A DNA stretch of 64,000 bases from PFJX01 sp031426815. GTDB lineage: Bacteria; Pseudomonadota; Gammaproteobacteria; Burkholderiales; Thiobacillaceae. Under the pieces are notes generated by a model that had not been told where the DNA came from, ran no database searches, and saw nothing but the letters and a program-made list of their open reading frames with translations. Positions 33,385-42,457 of this stretch are shown here, piece by piece (the stretch's first letter is position 1; each line of letters starts with the position of its first letter). Location: the NCBI GenBank assembly GCA_031426815.1, contig JASJPG010000027.1, positions 1 through 64,000 of the forward strand. Reading direction: 5' to 3'. The translations under genes were made by a program, and so were the position numbers.

Positions 33385-33999
33385 GTGAGCGGCTTGCCGA
33401 TCGTCAAACACCTCGGCGTCGTTGATTACGAACCAACCTGGCGCGCGATGCAGGACTTCACCGCCGCGCGCACGGCCGAGACAGCGGATGAAATCTGGCT
33501 GCTGCAACACCCGCCGGTGTTCACGCTGGGCATGGCCGGCAAGCGCGAACACCTGCTTGCCGATATCGGCATCCCGGTCGTGGCCATCGACCGCGGCGGC
33601 CAAGTCACCTACCACGGCCCTGGCCAGGTGGTGATCTATCTCCTGCTCGACTTGAGACGACGCGGCTACGGCATCAAAGAACTGGTGCGACGCATGGAGC
33701 AGGCGATCATCGACACGCTGGCGGCAGATGGCATCGCGGCCGCACGCCTGGCCGGCGCCCCCGGCGTCTACGTCGCCGGCGCCAAGATCGCCGCGCTCGG
33801 CCTGCGCGTCAAACACGGTTGCACCTACCACGGCCTCAGCCTGAACGTGGCCATGGACCTGACCCCGTTCCAGGCCATCAACCCGTGCGGCTATGCCGGC
33901 ATGGCGGTGACGCAGATGCGCGATCTGGGTGCCATGACCGCTGTGCAGCAGGCTGGCGAAGGCTTGCTGGCCAATCTGCTGTGGCAGATTGCCGCCTGA
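33385..33999 (+). CDS. lipB: Octanoyl-[acyl-carrier protein]:protein octanoyltransferase
   Basis: 204 residues, GTG start 2 bp after the DUF493 gene. Transfers octanoate from ACP to lipoyl domains. RGGQVTYHGPGQVV, the catalytic Lys in GAKIAALGLRV and the Cys in INPCGYAGM are present. lipA, its usual downstream partner, is absent from this position; a convergent Sel1 gene follows instead. Confidence 0.95.
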   Translation: MSGLPIVKHLGVVDYEPTWRAMQDFTAARTAETADEIWLLQHPPVFTLGMAGKREHLLADIGIPVVAIDRGGQVTYHGPGQVVIYLLLDLRRRGYGIKELVRRMEQAIIDTLAADGIAAARLAGAPGVYVAGAKIAALGLRVKHGCTYHGLSLNVAMDLTPFQAINPCGYAGMAVTQMRDLGAMTAVQQAGEGLLANLLWQIAA

Positions 34000-34014
34000 G
34001 CGGCCGGCCTACCC

Positions 34015-35517
34015 CTACTTCTTCGTTCCGGCCAGCTTCTCGAACAACTGACCCAGATTGAGTTGTGCCTTGGCATAGCCTTGATCGGCCGATTTCTGGA
34101 ACCAGGCCAGGGCTTCGCCTTCATTCTTTTCGACACCGATGCCGTCGCGGTAAAGCACGCCCAGGTTGTGCTGGGCGAACTTGTCACCGGCATCCGCGGC
34201 CTTGCGGTACCACTTGCCGGCGACGGCGGGGTCTTTGGCGACGCCCTTGCCTTGTTCGAAAATGACACCGAGGTTGTTCTGCGCGGCGATGTCGCCGGCT
34301 TCCGCCGACTTGGTCAGCCAACTCACTGCTTCTTCCGCCTTGCCGGCCTTGTGCAGCAGCCAGCCGAGACGGCTTTGCGCGGCGGCGACATTCTTTTCGG
34401 CGGCCTTGCGATACCAGTCCAGCGCTTCGGCCTCGTTTTTCTCCGCACCTTGGCCTTGTTCGGCCATCAGTCCAAGGTTGTACCAGGCCAGCGGTTCGTT
34501 CTGTGCCGCTGCCTTGAGGAACCAGGCGCGTGCCTGCGCAGCATCGGCGGCGACACCCTGGCCTTCGCGATAGAGTCGGCCCAGGTTGTTCTGCGCGGTG
34601 GCATCGTTGCCGGCGGCGGCGCGCTGATACCAATTCAAAGCGGCTACCAGATCGGGGTTGCCGACGGGGTTGCTCAAGGCGCCGGTTTCGTGCAACCAGC
34701 CCAGATGCGTGGCGGCGGGGGCGTCGCCGGCATCGGCCGCCATCTGGAACCAGCGCGCCGCTTCGGTCATGTTTTTCGGGATCCCCTGGCCCTTTTCGAA
34801 CATCCAGGCCAGACGGCTTTGCGAGGCGACATGACCCTGACTGCCAGCCAGCGCCAGCCAGTTGGCGGCGGTGAGCCAATCCTGCGGCACGCCACCGAGG
34901 CCGTCCTTGTAGATCAGGCCCAGATTGCCCTGCGCTTCGGCATTGCCAGCTTCGGCCGCGCGGGTGAACCACTTCACCGCTTCGGCGTAATCTGCTTTGA
35001 CGCCTTGGCCGTAGGCGTACTTGATGCCCAGATTGTTCTGCGCCGGCACGTCGCCCAGTTCCGCGGCCCGGCGCGTCCAGAATGCCGCCAGTTCTGGACT
35101 CACCGGCACACCCAGACCTTTTTCATGCATCAACGCCAGTTGCGATTGCGCAGCGGCCATATTGAGTTCGGCCGCGCCGGTCATCAGCTTGGCGGCGCGT
35201 TCCGCATCCGGTGCCACGCCCTGGCCCTTGAGAAACAACAGGCCGAGGTTGTAGAGGCCGGTCGGTTCGTTCTGCAAGGCGGCGCGTTCGTACCATTTGG
35301 CGGCTTCGCCGATGTCCTTGCCGACGCCGAGGCCCTGTTCGAACAGCCAGCCCATTTTGGTCTGCGCTTCAGCATCGCCGGCATTGGCAGCCATCTGGTA
35401 GTAACGCAACGCCATCTGCATGGCCTGGATCGGGTCTGGAATCGGCAGCGCCGGGCCGGCGGCCAACAGCGGCGCGCTATGCAAGGCAAGGACGAGGGAG
35501 AGGGCTCGCAGTTTCAT
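34015..35517 (-). CDS. Exported Sel1-repeat protein
   Basis: 500 residues. The signal peptide ends near LLAAGP (20). About twelve Sel1-like repeats of 36 residues fill the rest, with the consensus A-x-x-x-L-G-x-x-Y-x-x-G-x-G-V-x-x-D-x-x-x-A-x-x-W seen well in AQNNLGRLYREGQGV and AQNNLGVIFEQGKGV. These solenoids mediate protein contacts in the periplasm. It lies 31 bp downstream of tonB on the same strand and probably belongs to the exbB-exbD-tonB operon. A partner-binding accessory for that transport system is inferred, not shown. Confidence 0.9.
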   Translation of the reverse strand: MKLRALSLVLALHSAPLLAAGPALPIPDPIQAMQMALRYYQMAANAGDAEAQTKMGWLFEQGLGVGKDIGEAAKWYERAALQNEPTGLYNLGLLFLKGQGVAPDAERAAKLMTGAAELNMAAAQSQLALMHEKGLGVPVSPELAAFWTRRAAELGDVPAQNNLGIKYAYGQGVKADYAEAVKWFTRAAEAGNAEAQGNLGLIYKDGLGGVPQDWLTAANWLALAGSQGHVASQSRLAWMFEKGQGIPKNMTEAARWFQMAADAGDAPAATHLGWLHETGALSNPVGNPDLVAALNWYQRAAAGNDATAQNNLGRLYREGQGVAADAAQARAWFLKAAAQNEPLAWYNLGLMAEQGQGAEKNEAEALDWYRKAAEKNVAAAQSRLGWLLHKAGKAEEAVSWLTKSAEAGDIAAQNNLGVIFEQGKGVAKDPAVAGKWYRKAADAGDKFAQHNLGVLYRDGIGVEKNEGEALAWFQKSADQGYAKAQLNLGQLFEKLAGTKK

Positions 35518-35548
35518 GGCGGTTCCTTTTCAACAAAACAAAATGAAT

Positions 35549-37573
35549 TTATGGCCGGGCTTCGCTTAAACGATACAGCACTGGCACGTCGATCCAGGCC
35601 GATACGGCCAGACCATGCTTGCGCGCCGGCACGAAGCGCCATTGTTTGAGTTGTTCTTGCGCGTTCTGGTCGAGGATGCCGGAACCGCTGCTCTGTTTCA
35701 GCCACATTTTGCCCGGTCTGCCGGTCGGCAGCACTTCCACCCGCACCGTAACACGGCCTTCGATGCCGCGAATATTGGCCAGCACCGGGTAGTCGATGCG
35801 CGGGTTATCCAGCGCATAGGCAGGCTGTTCCGCGATATTGCGGTCTGGCAATGGCGCACGGTTATCCGGTTGATCGTGGCCGGGAAGGGGTAATGGACAG
35901 TAGTTGGACGGTGCCAGCACATCGAGACGCTGGATTTCGCTATCCGGTCGCACCACTTGCACCGGAATCACCCGCGTGGCCTGCAACACGACCGGCGCGC
36001 GGCCGGAATCGCGGGCGGCGTTGAGCACGGCGACGGATGCATTTTGTCCAGGCGCGGCGATGACGCCGGCGCCGCCGCGCGCTCCAGCAGGCGCCTGCCC
36101 AGATGCGGCGCTGGCGCCGCTGCCGACGCCGCTGAATCGTTGCGCTGCAGCCGCTGCGCCGCCCATCCTGACGCCGGCATCGCTGGTCGCACGGCTGGTG
36201 CCGGCGTTGGGCTCGTCGCTCGCTACCGCGGCGGTGCGACCCGGCCGAGCCGGAAGATACGGATTCGATGCGGGCACATTGGCCAGCACCGGCTGCAGCG
36301 TGACCGCAAAACGCGGACTGCTGCCGGGTTCGCCCGGCGCCAGTGCGACTGCCGCGCCAGCCTGGCCGGCGCGACCCGGTCCGGCGCCATTGCGGCTGGC
36401 ACCGATCAACGCGGTCGGCACAACCTTCGCCACGCCGAGGTACGCCTTCGCTTCCTGACCGCGACCGCCGCGACTGCTGCCCGCTTCGACCAGACCGGCT
36501 GGCGCGGCGCCGGCACGGCCGCCGGCGTGGATCGACTTGCCGACCGCGCTGGCCTGGCTGCTCACCAGCACGCCGCCGCCGCTGCCGCCGGCAGCCGACG
36601 CGGACGCCGTTTGCGCTTGCGTGCCCTGCGCCAGCGTAGCGGCTGCCGGGCCGGCCGCAATCGAGCCGGCGCCTGCCGGCATCGCGGCCAAGCCGGCCAG
36701 CGAGCTGCTGGCAGTCAAACGCACACCTTGCGCTTCGCCGCCGGCCGCGACGGCGAGGCTGCCGGAAGTCGTCGCGGCCTGTACGCCGGCACCCAGTGGC
36801 GCGTTCAGGGCGGCTTGCGGCGAAGCACTGGCGAGCAAACCGCCCGGGCGTTCGCCGGCAAAGTCAGGCGAGCCGGCCAGCGATGCCGCCGCTGTACTGG
36901 CCTGGGCGCCGGCACCGCCTGTTCCCGGATTGACACCCTGGTTGGCCGCCAGCGCGGTGGCTTGGGCCAATGCCAAACCGGATTCGCCACGCGGCGCAGC
37001 ATCGGCGCTGGCCTGCGCCAGGCCCGGCTCACTCAGGCCGGCACTGCTGGCGCTTGCGGTGGTGGCAAGCGCGTTGGCGGTGGCGCCTTCCGCCCGCGCC
37101 AATTTAGGCTTGCCGCTGCTTGGGGCGCCATCTTGTGTCGCGGCCGGAATACCGGCCGGCAAGCCCAAAGTGTGCGCGTCGGGCAAGGCAAGGCTGGGTA
37201 CGTCCAGACGGGCTTTGTTTTCACCGCGCCAGTTCGCAGCGAGCAGATGCGGTTCCGGCTTGACGACGTCCGTTTTGGCAACATTCGGCTTCGATTTTTC
37301 CTTGGCCGCCAGCTTCCGCGTCTTCACCTTGCGCTGTTTGGCCAGCTTTCTGGTCGATTTCTTGACGACCGGCTTCGTTTTAGCGAGCGGCTGTGCTTTG
37401 GCGTCGGGCGGTTCCAACGCGATCTCGAAACTGATCGGTTGCGGCTCCGGCGGCGAGCCCGGCTGCCAGCCCAGCAAGACGCCCAGATGCAGCGCCGCGC
37501 TGGCGCCCAGGCCGAGCCAGTGGCGCGGCTCGACAGCCTTCAGGACGGCAACGATGCGAACCAGGCCGATCAC
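35549..37573 (-). CDS. tonB: TonB-family energy transducer with a very long Ala/Gly-rich linker
   Basis: 674 residues; ordinary TonB proteins are 240-300. A cytoplasmic start and one membrane segment (about 17-36) are followed by a Lys-rich periplasmic stretch (about 68-110, KKSTRKLAKQRKVKTRK). About 420 residues of Ala/Gly/Ser-rich low complexity come next (about 130-550). The canonical TonB C-terminal domain is at about 580-674: YPVLANIRGIEGRVTVRVEVLP, WLKQSSGSGILDQNA and LKQWRFVPARK. The linker is long enough to span the envelope many times over if extended, so a flexible or surface-binding role is possible. Stop-start overlap with exbD (ATGA). Confidence 0.9.
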   Translation of the reverse strand: MIGLVRIVAVLKAVEPRHWLGLGASAALHLGVLLGWQPGSPPEPQPISFEIALEPPDAKAQPLAKTKPVVKKSTRKLAKQRKVKTRKLAAKEKSKPNVAKTDVVKPEPHLLAANWRGENKARLDVPSLALPDAHTLGLPAGIPAATQDGAPSSGKPKLARAEGATANALATTASASSAGLSEPGLAQASADAAPRGESGLALAQATALAANQGVNPGTGGAGAQASTAAASLAGSPDFAGERPGGLLASASPQAALNAPLGAGVQAATTSGSLAVAAGGEAQGVRLTASSSLAGLAAMPAGAGSIAAGPAAATLAQGTQAQTASASAAGGSGGGVLVSSQASAVGKSIHAGGRAGAAPAGLVEAGSSRGGRGQEAKAYLGVAKVVPTALIGASRNGAGPGRAGQAGAAVALAPGEPGSSPRFAVTLQPVLANVPASNPYLPARPGRTAAVASDEPNAGTSRATSDAGVRMGGAAAAAQRFSGVGSGASAASGQAPAGARGGAGVIAAPGQNASVAVLNAARDSGRAPVVLQATRVIPVQVVRPDSEIQRLDVLAPSNYCPLPLPGHDQPDNRAPLPDRNIAEQPAYALDNPRIDYPVLANIRGIEGRVTVRVEVLPTGRPGKMWLKQSSGSGILDQNAQEQLKQWRFVPARKHGLAVSAWIDVPVLYRLSEARP

Positions 37574-38016
37574 TTGCCGACCCGACTCTTCGGCGCGGCG
37601 GCGGTGACGAAGCTGAGTTTGGCGACGCCGGCGCGGCTCACCGCCGCCATGACTTCGGTGATACGGCCGTATGGCACGCCGGCATCGGCGCGCAACTGCA
37701 CGGTGAGATCGGGCGTCTTCGCCAATTCGGCCTTCAGGCTGGCTTCCAGTACCGGCAGTTCGATGCCGTCACGGCCGAGGAAGACCTTGCCATCCGGTTG
37801 CACGCTGACCACCCGTGCCGGCGCCGGTTTGAGCGCGGCGACCGGCGAGGTTTCCGGCAATTTGACCTTGACCGATTGCAGGATGAACGGCGCGGTGACC
37901 ATGAAGATGGTGAGCAGAACCAGCATCACGTCGACCAGCGGCGTGACGTTGATCTCACTCATGGTCTGGAAATCGGTTTCACCCGAATTCAGGCTGGAAT
38001 TTGACCGGAGCGCCAT
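37570..38016 (-). CDS. exbD: ExbD/TolR-family proton channel subunit
   Basis: 148 residues. One membrane segment (about 25-45) contains INVTPLVDVMLVLLTIFMV, whose Asp is the proton-carrying residue of the family. A periplasmic domain follows. The start at 38016 gives MALRSNSSLNSGETDF; an upstream in-frame ATG lies inside exbB and is rejected. Between exbB (1-bp gap) and tonB (4-bp overlap). Confidence 0.93.
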   Translation of the reverse strand: MALRSNSSLNSGETDFQTMSEINVTPLVDVMLVLLTIFMVTAPFILQSVKVKLPETSPVAALKPAPARVVSVQPDGKVFLGRDGIELPVLEASLKAELAKTPDLTVQLRADAGVPYGRITEVMAAVSRAGVAKLSFVTAAAPKSRVGK

Positions 38017-38017
38017 G

Positions 38018-38680
<663 letters not shown>

Positions 38681-38880
38681 GGCGAGGCGTCGGAGAATTA
38701 AGCCGATGCATTATAAGCAGTCACTAATACGTGCAGCCGCGCGCTAAATTAATCCGCAGCACGCCTTTGCTTTCCTTTGTCGTTTCTCCGACACACGGCG
38801 GAAAATTGATGCGCGCACGCAAGCGGGCATTTGACAGTTGCACAAACTGCCACGGTTAACCGGGAAGCGGGTCGCTGGGC

Positions 38881-38886
38881 TAAAAT
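38881..38886 (+). promoter_or_regulatory. Possible -10 (TAAAAT) of ilvE
   Basis: TAAAAT in the context GCTAAAATGGC, 35 bp before the ilvE ATG. The 241-bp exbB-ilvE gap otherwise shows no gene; a TTGACA at 38832 is too far away to be the matching -35. Confidence 0.3.
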
Positions 38887-38921
38887 GGCGGCCCTTTTCA
38901 GCGCTTTCCGGAGTTTTCAAC

Positions 38922-39842
38922 ATGTCCATGGCCGACCGCGACGGTCTCATCTGGTACGACGGCAAAATGGTGCCCTGGCGCGAAGCCACGACCCATGTTC
39001 TGACCCACACCCTGCACTACGGCATGGGCGTATTCGAAGGCGTCCGCGCCTACGAAACCGCCGCCGGTCCGGCGATCTTCCGCCTGCAGGACCATACCGA
39101 CCGCCTGTTCCGCTCGGCCCACATTCTCGGCATGAAGATGCCGTTCGATAAAGAGACGTTGAACGCGGCGCAAAAAGCCGTGGTGCGCGAGAACGGCCTC
39201 AAATCCGGCTATCTGCGCCCGATGGCGTTCTACGGCGCCGAAGCGATGGGCATTTCCGCGAAGACCCTGTCCACCCACGTCATCGTCGCGGCCTGGCCGT
39301 GGGGCGCCTATCTGGGCAAGGAAGCACTGGAGCATGGCATACGCGTGAAGACGTCTTCCTTCACCCGGCATCACGTCAACATCACGATGTGCAAGGCCAA
39401 GGCCAACGGCAATTACATGAATTCGATCCTGGCGCACCGCGAAGCCGAGATGGATGGCTACCAGGAAGCCCTGTTGCTGGATGTGGAAGGTTTTGTCGCG
39501 GAAGGCTCCGGCGAAAACGTGTTCATCGTGCGCAACGGCAAGCTGTACACGCCGGATCTGACCTCCGCGCTGGAAGGCATCACACGCGACACCATCGTGC
39601 GTCTGGCTGGCGAACTGGGCATTCCGGTGATCGAAAAACGCATCACGCGCGACGAGGTCTACTGCGCCGACGAAGCCTTCTTCACCGGCACCGCCGCCGA
39701 AGTGACGCCGATCCGCGAACTTGACAACCGCGCCATCGGCACGGGCGACCGCGGCCCGATCACGACGCAACTGCAGGCGCTGTATTTCGACTGCGTGCAG
39801 GGCAAATCCGAACCGCACGCCGCCTGGCTGGCGCATGTCTGA
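38922..39842 (+). CDS. ilvE: Branched-chain amino acid aminotransferase
   Basis: 306 residues. Class IV PLP aminotransferase for the last step of Ile, Leu and Val synthesis: HTLHYGMGVFEGVRAYET, LRPMAFYGAEAMG, the PLP lysine in MCKAKANGNYMNSILA, and EGSGENVFIV. The ATG at 38922 has GGAG nine bases upstream. Overlaps the start of the zinc-finger gene. Confidence 0.95.
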   Translation: MSMADRDGLIWYDGKMVPWREATTHVLTHTLHYGMGVFEGVRAYETAAGPAIFRLQDHTDRLFRSAHILGMKMPFDKETLNAAQKAVVRENGLKSGYLRPMAFYGAEAMGISAKTLSTHVIVAAWPWGAYLGKEALEHGIRVKTSSFTRHHVNITMCKAKANGNYMNSILAHREAEMDGYQEALLLDVEGFVAEGSGENVFIVRNGKLYTPDLTSALEGITRDTIVRLAGELGIPVIEKRITRDEVYCADEAFFTGTAAEVTPIRELDNRAIGTGDRGPITTQLQALYFDCVQGKSEPHAAWLAHV

Positions 39843-40053
39843 CATGAGTGCACCCGCAACCCATACGCAACGCATCGTCGAAGTCAGCGAGACCGACTTG
39901 CCGCTGCATTGCCCGCTGCCGACGGACAGCCTGTGGAACGGCCATCCGCGCGTGTTCATTCCGGTGCAGGAAACGGGCGAAGCGCTGTGTCCCTACTGCG
40001 GCACGCTGTACAAACTGCGCGGCTGGAATGGCCAGTCGCGCCACTCGCACTGA
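39835..40053 (+). CDS. Zinc-finger domain protein (CHCC type)
   Basis: 72 residues; ATG at 39844 is an equally possible start. The N-terminal RIVEVSETDLPLHCPLP and C-terminal ALCPYCGTLYKLRG supply the Cys/His ligands of the zf-CHCC family, related to mitochondrial complex I subunit NDUFS6. It follows ilvE with a short overlap, as in many betaproteobacteria. A metal-site structural role is likely; no reaction is known. Confidence 0.88.
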   Translation: MSDMSAPATHTQRIVEVSETDLPLHCPLPTDSLWNGHPRVFIPVQETGEALCPYCGTLYKLRGWNGQSRHSH

Positions 40054-40068
40054 ACCCGGAGGCCTGCC

Positions 40069-40578
40069 ATGAAAGCATTCACTCTCTTTGCCCTGCTGGC
40101 GTTCAGCCTGCCCGCCCTGGCACAAACACCGGCCCAAGCCACTCCCGAGCAAATGCAGAAAGCCATGCTGCAGCAGGCGCAAGTCATGTCGGTGATGTTC
40201 GATCTGCGCAAATCGAAATTGGGCTTCGATGAAACCATCAACGCGATCAAATCCGCCGCCGTGAAACGTGGCTGGAAAATCGGCGATGTGCAGGACATGC
40301 AGGCACAGATGAAGGCAGCCGGGGCCACTGAGGTTAAACGGATGAAGGTGGTGCATCTATGTCCGGCCGGTGCCAACGAGAAAATCGCCAAAGCCGGCGG
40401 CGGCAAAGCGCCGCCGCTGCCCTGCCGCGCCACCGTGTTCGATGGCAAGGATGGACAGCTTTACGTGGTGCGGATGAATCTGACCAATCTGGCCAAAACA
40501 CTGCCAGGCGATCTGGCCAAGGCGATGGCCGAGTTGGGCGCGGAAGAAGAGGCGCTGTACAAGGACATCCTGCAGTAA
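40069..40578 (+). CDS. Exported DUF302-domain protein (distant paralogue 3)
   Basis: 169 residues. Signal peptide to about 19 (ALAQT). A DUF302-like body follows: FDETINAIKSAAVKRGWKIG, VVHLCPAGANEK and PLPCRATVFDGKDGQLYVVRMNL. The Cys pair in HLCP and LPCR matches the HYCD and MPCR cysteines of the 15517 and 16381 products, so the three are related though this one is shorter and diverged. GGAGG before the ATG. The terminator at 40596 closes the ilvE unit. Confidence 0.8.
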   Translation: MKAFTLFALLAFSLPALAQTPAQATPEQMQKAMLQQAQVMSVMFDLRKSKLGFDETINAIKSAAVKRGWKIGDVQDMQAQMKAAGATEVKRMKVVHLCPAGANEKIAKAGGGKAPPLPCRATVFDGKDGQLYVVRMNLTNLAKTLPGDLAKAMAELGAEEEALYKDILQ

Positions 40579-40595
40579 CGACGGGGCGACCCGTT

Positions 40596-40632
40596 AAAAA
40601 GCCGGCTGAGGTTGCCTCAGCCGGCTTTTTTA
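40596..40632. terminator. Terminator between DUF302 paralogue 3 and hemN
   Basis: AAAAAGCCGGCTGAGG and CCTCAGCCGGCTTTTTT around TTG; A-run and T-run serve both converging genes. Confidence 0.93.
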
Positions 40633-40643
40633 TTTCCAGGCGA

Positions 40644-42023
40644 TCAAGCGGTGCGTGAGTAGCGCGGTTGCTGACCCTGCGTTTGCGCCGCTTCCTTCAG
40701 ATAGGCATCGAACCCCATCGCGATGTTGCGCAGGAACAGACTGCCCAACTGCGTCACGATGATGCGCCCGGACTCCAGGCGGACCAGGCCGTCTTCTGCC
40801 AATGCCGGCAATTCGGCCAGGCCATCGGCGAATTTTTCCGAGAAATCGACGCCCCATTCCGCGCCGAATGCGGCGGTGTCCAATTCCATGTCGCACATGA
40901 TGCGGGTGATCAAATCGCGCCGGATCTGGTCCTCATGCGTCAGCCGCAAACCCCGCTCCACCGGCAGATGCCCGGCGGCGACACGGTCCTGGTACTGCTT
41001 GATGTTCTTTTCGTTCTGCATGTAGACATCGCGCGTCTGGCTGATGCTGGAGGCGCCAAAAGCATAGATGTCGCAATTCTTGTGCGTCGTGTAGCCCTGG
41101 AAATTGCGCCACAAAGTCTTGTTCTTCTGCGCTTTCACCATCTCGTCGTCGGGCTTGGCGTAGTGGTCCATGCCGACGTTCTGGTACCCGGCCGCACCAA
41201 GACGGTCGTGGATCAGTTGCTGCAGGTCGAGCCGCGTCGCAAAGCTGGGCAGATCCGGCTCGTTGATCAGCTTCTGATGCTTCTTCATCCAGGGCACGTG
41301 CGCGTAGGCGAAGATGGCGAAACGATCCGGCGCCCAGGCCAGGACACGGTCCAGCGTATGCGCGAAGCTCACTGTGCTCTGGTGCGGCAGACCGACGATC
41401 AGGTCCATATTGATGCTCTGGAAGCCCAACTCGCGTGCCCAGTGATAGACCTGCTCGATCATCGCCTCGGGCTGCACCCGATTGACCGCTTTCTGTACCT
41501 TGTCGTCGAGATCCTGCACACCGAGCGACAACCGGTTGAAACCCGACTCGCGCAGCGCTGCCAGATGTTCCCGCGTCAGTTCGCGCGGATCGGCTTCGCA
41601 GCCCATTTCGGCGTCCGGTGCGATGGTGAAGCGGGTGCGAAACATCGCCATCAAGCGGCGAATATCGTCCGGCTTCAGGTAAGTCGGCGTGCCGCCGCCC
41701 AGATGCAGCTGTTTCACCAGACGGCGCGGATCGGTCAATTGTGCGACCCGCGACATTTCCAGTTCCAGATGGTGCAGATAGGTATCGGCTTTGCTGTAGT
41801 CGCCCGTCGCCACCATGTTGCAGCCGCAGTAATAACAAAGCGTGTCGCAGAAGGGGATGTGGGCATAGAGCGACAGGCCGCGTGCCTCGTCCTGCGAAGA
41901 CTGCAACTCTTGCAGCCAATCGGCCTCGGTGAAGCCGGAGTGGAAGTAAGGCGCGGTCGGATAAGAGGTATAGCGCGGCCCCGGCTTGCTGTACTTCTCC
42001 AACAGGGCGGTGAATTTGGACAT
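40644..42023 (-). CDS. hemN: Oxygen-independent coproporphyrinogen III oxidase
   Basis: 459 residues (E. coli 457). Radical-SAM decarboxylase giving protoporphyrinogen IX without oxygen. The cluster motif is HIPFCDTLCYYCGC (CxxxCxxC). YTSYPTAPYF, HLGGGTPTYL and the HemN C-terminal domain are intact. Monocistronic. No FNR half-sites are convincing in the upstream gap. Confidence 0.96.
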   Translation of the reverse strand: MSKFTALLEKYSKPGPRYTSYPTAPYFHSGFTEADWLQELQSSQDEARGLSLYAHIPFCDTLCYYCGCNMVATGDYSKADTYLHHLELEMSRVAQLTDPRRLVKQLHLGGGTPTYLKPDDIRRLMAMFRTRFTIAPDAEMGCEADPRELTREHLAALRESGFNRLSLGVQDLDDKVQKAVNRVQPEAMIEQVYHWARELGFQSINMDLIVGLPHQSTVSFAHTLDRVLAWAPDRFAIFAYAHVPWMKKHQKLINEPDLPSFATRLDLQQLIHDRLGAAGYQNVGMDHYAKPDDEMVKAQKNKTLWRNFQGYTTHKNCDIYAFGASSISQTRDVYMQNEKNIKQYQDRVAAGHLPVERGLRLTHEDQIRRDLITRIMCDMELDTAAFGAEWGVDFSEKFADGLAELPALAEDGLVRLESGRIIVTQLGSLFLRNIAMGFDAYLKEAAQTQGQQPRYSRTA

Positions 42024-42188
42024 AGGTCTACTCGCTTCAGGTTAGCCCGATTGTAGGCGGGCCGGGAAAAACGCGGAACAGCAGGCGTGAACTCGTTCAA
42101 GCCCAGGTTCTATGAGCCCCGAATACATGATTAATTTCTACACCGGTACATTTAGACCCATCAAAATCTCAACAAAAATGATGAACTT

Positions 42189-42218
42189 TTGACGCAGTTA
42201 GTATATCTTTCGTATTAG
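42189..42218 (+). promoter_or_regulatory. Promoter of the candidate small RNA
   Basis: TTGACG, 18 bases, TATTAG. It is the best sigma-70-type promoter in the window and sits in the 434-bp gene-free gap between hemN and the phosphomannomutase gene, pointing toward a transcript that ends at tandem terminators. Confidence 0.55.
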
Positions 42219-42331
42219 AGCTTTCGGTCGGTGTCGCGCTGTTACTGGCGCGGCAAGGAACCTCAGATCAGGTACAGAAATTGCTCTTATCTGATCAAGC
42301 TGAGGCAGGGCCTCCCAACTAACCTCCCTGA

Positions 42332-42351
42332 CCGCCGCAATGGCGGTTTTT
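42332..42351 (+). terminator. First of two tandem terminators
   Basis: CCGCC-GCAAT-GGCGG followed by five T. Confidence 0.8.
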
Positions 42352-42354
42352 CAA

Positions 42355-42387
42355 GCGGCATCGGTCTCCGATGCCGCTCTTTTTTTG
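42355..42387 (+). terminator. Second, stronger tandem terminator
   Basis: GCGGCATCGG-TCT-CCGATGCCGC followed by TCTTTTTTT. Confidence 0.92.
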
Positions 42388-42457
42388 TGGGTACGATTCG
42401 TACACCAGCCCGCACGGCAAATACAAGGATAATTCCCTTTCGTGACGGAGGGACAGC

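Larger units (their letters stand above)
42225..42387 (+). ncRNA. Candidate structured small RNA
   Basis: About 160 bases bounded by a promoter-like element and two rho-independent terminators. Foldable parts: GCGC-TGTTACTG-GCGC (42236-42251), a long hairpin with CCTCAG...CTGAGG and inner ATCAG...CTGAT arms (about 42261-42305), and a closing CGGTC...GACCG pair. The flanks 42024-42188 and 42388-42457 hold no gene. It matches no RNA family I can name; it could also be a leader that terminates before the phosphomannomutase gene. Confidence 0.5.

Noticed and set aside
40644..42100. FNR-type control of hemN
   Set aside because: No TTGAT-N4-ATCAA site was found in the upstream gap; TGATCAAG at 42292 is inside the candidate RNA and lacks the other half-site.
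42225..42387. Idea that the candidate RNA is 6S RNA or a known riboswitch
   Set aside because: The length fits 6S, but there is no long closing stem with a central bubble and no fau gene nearby; no TPP, SAM/SAH, glycine, cobalamin or c-di-GMP core is visible.
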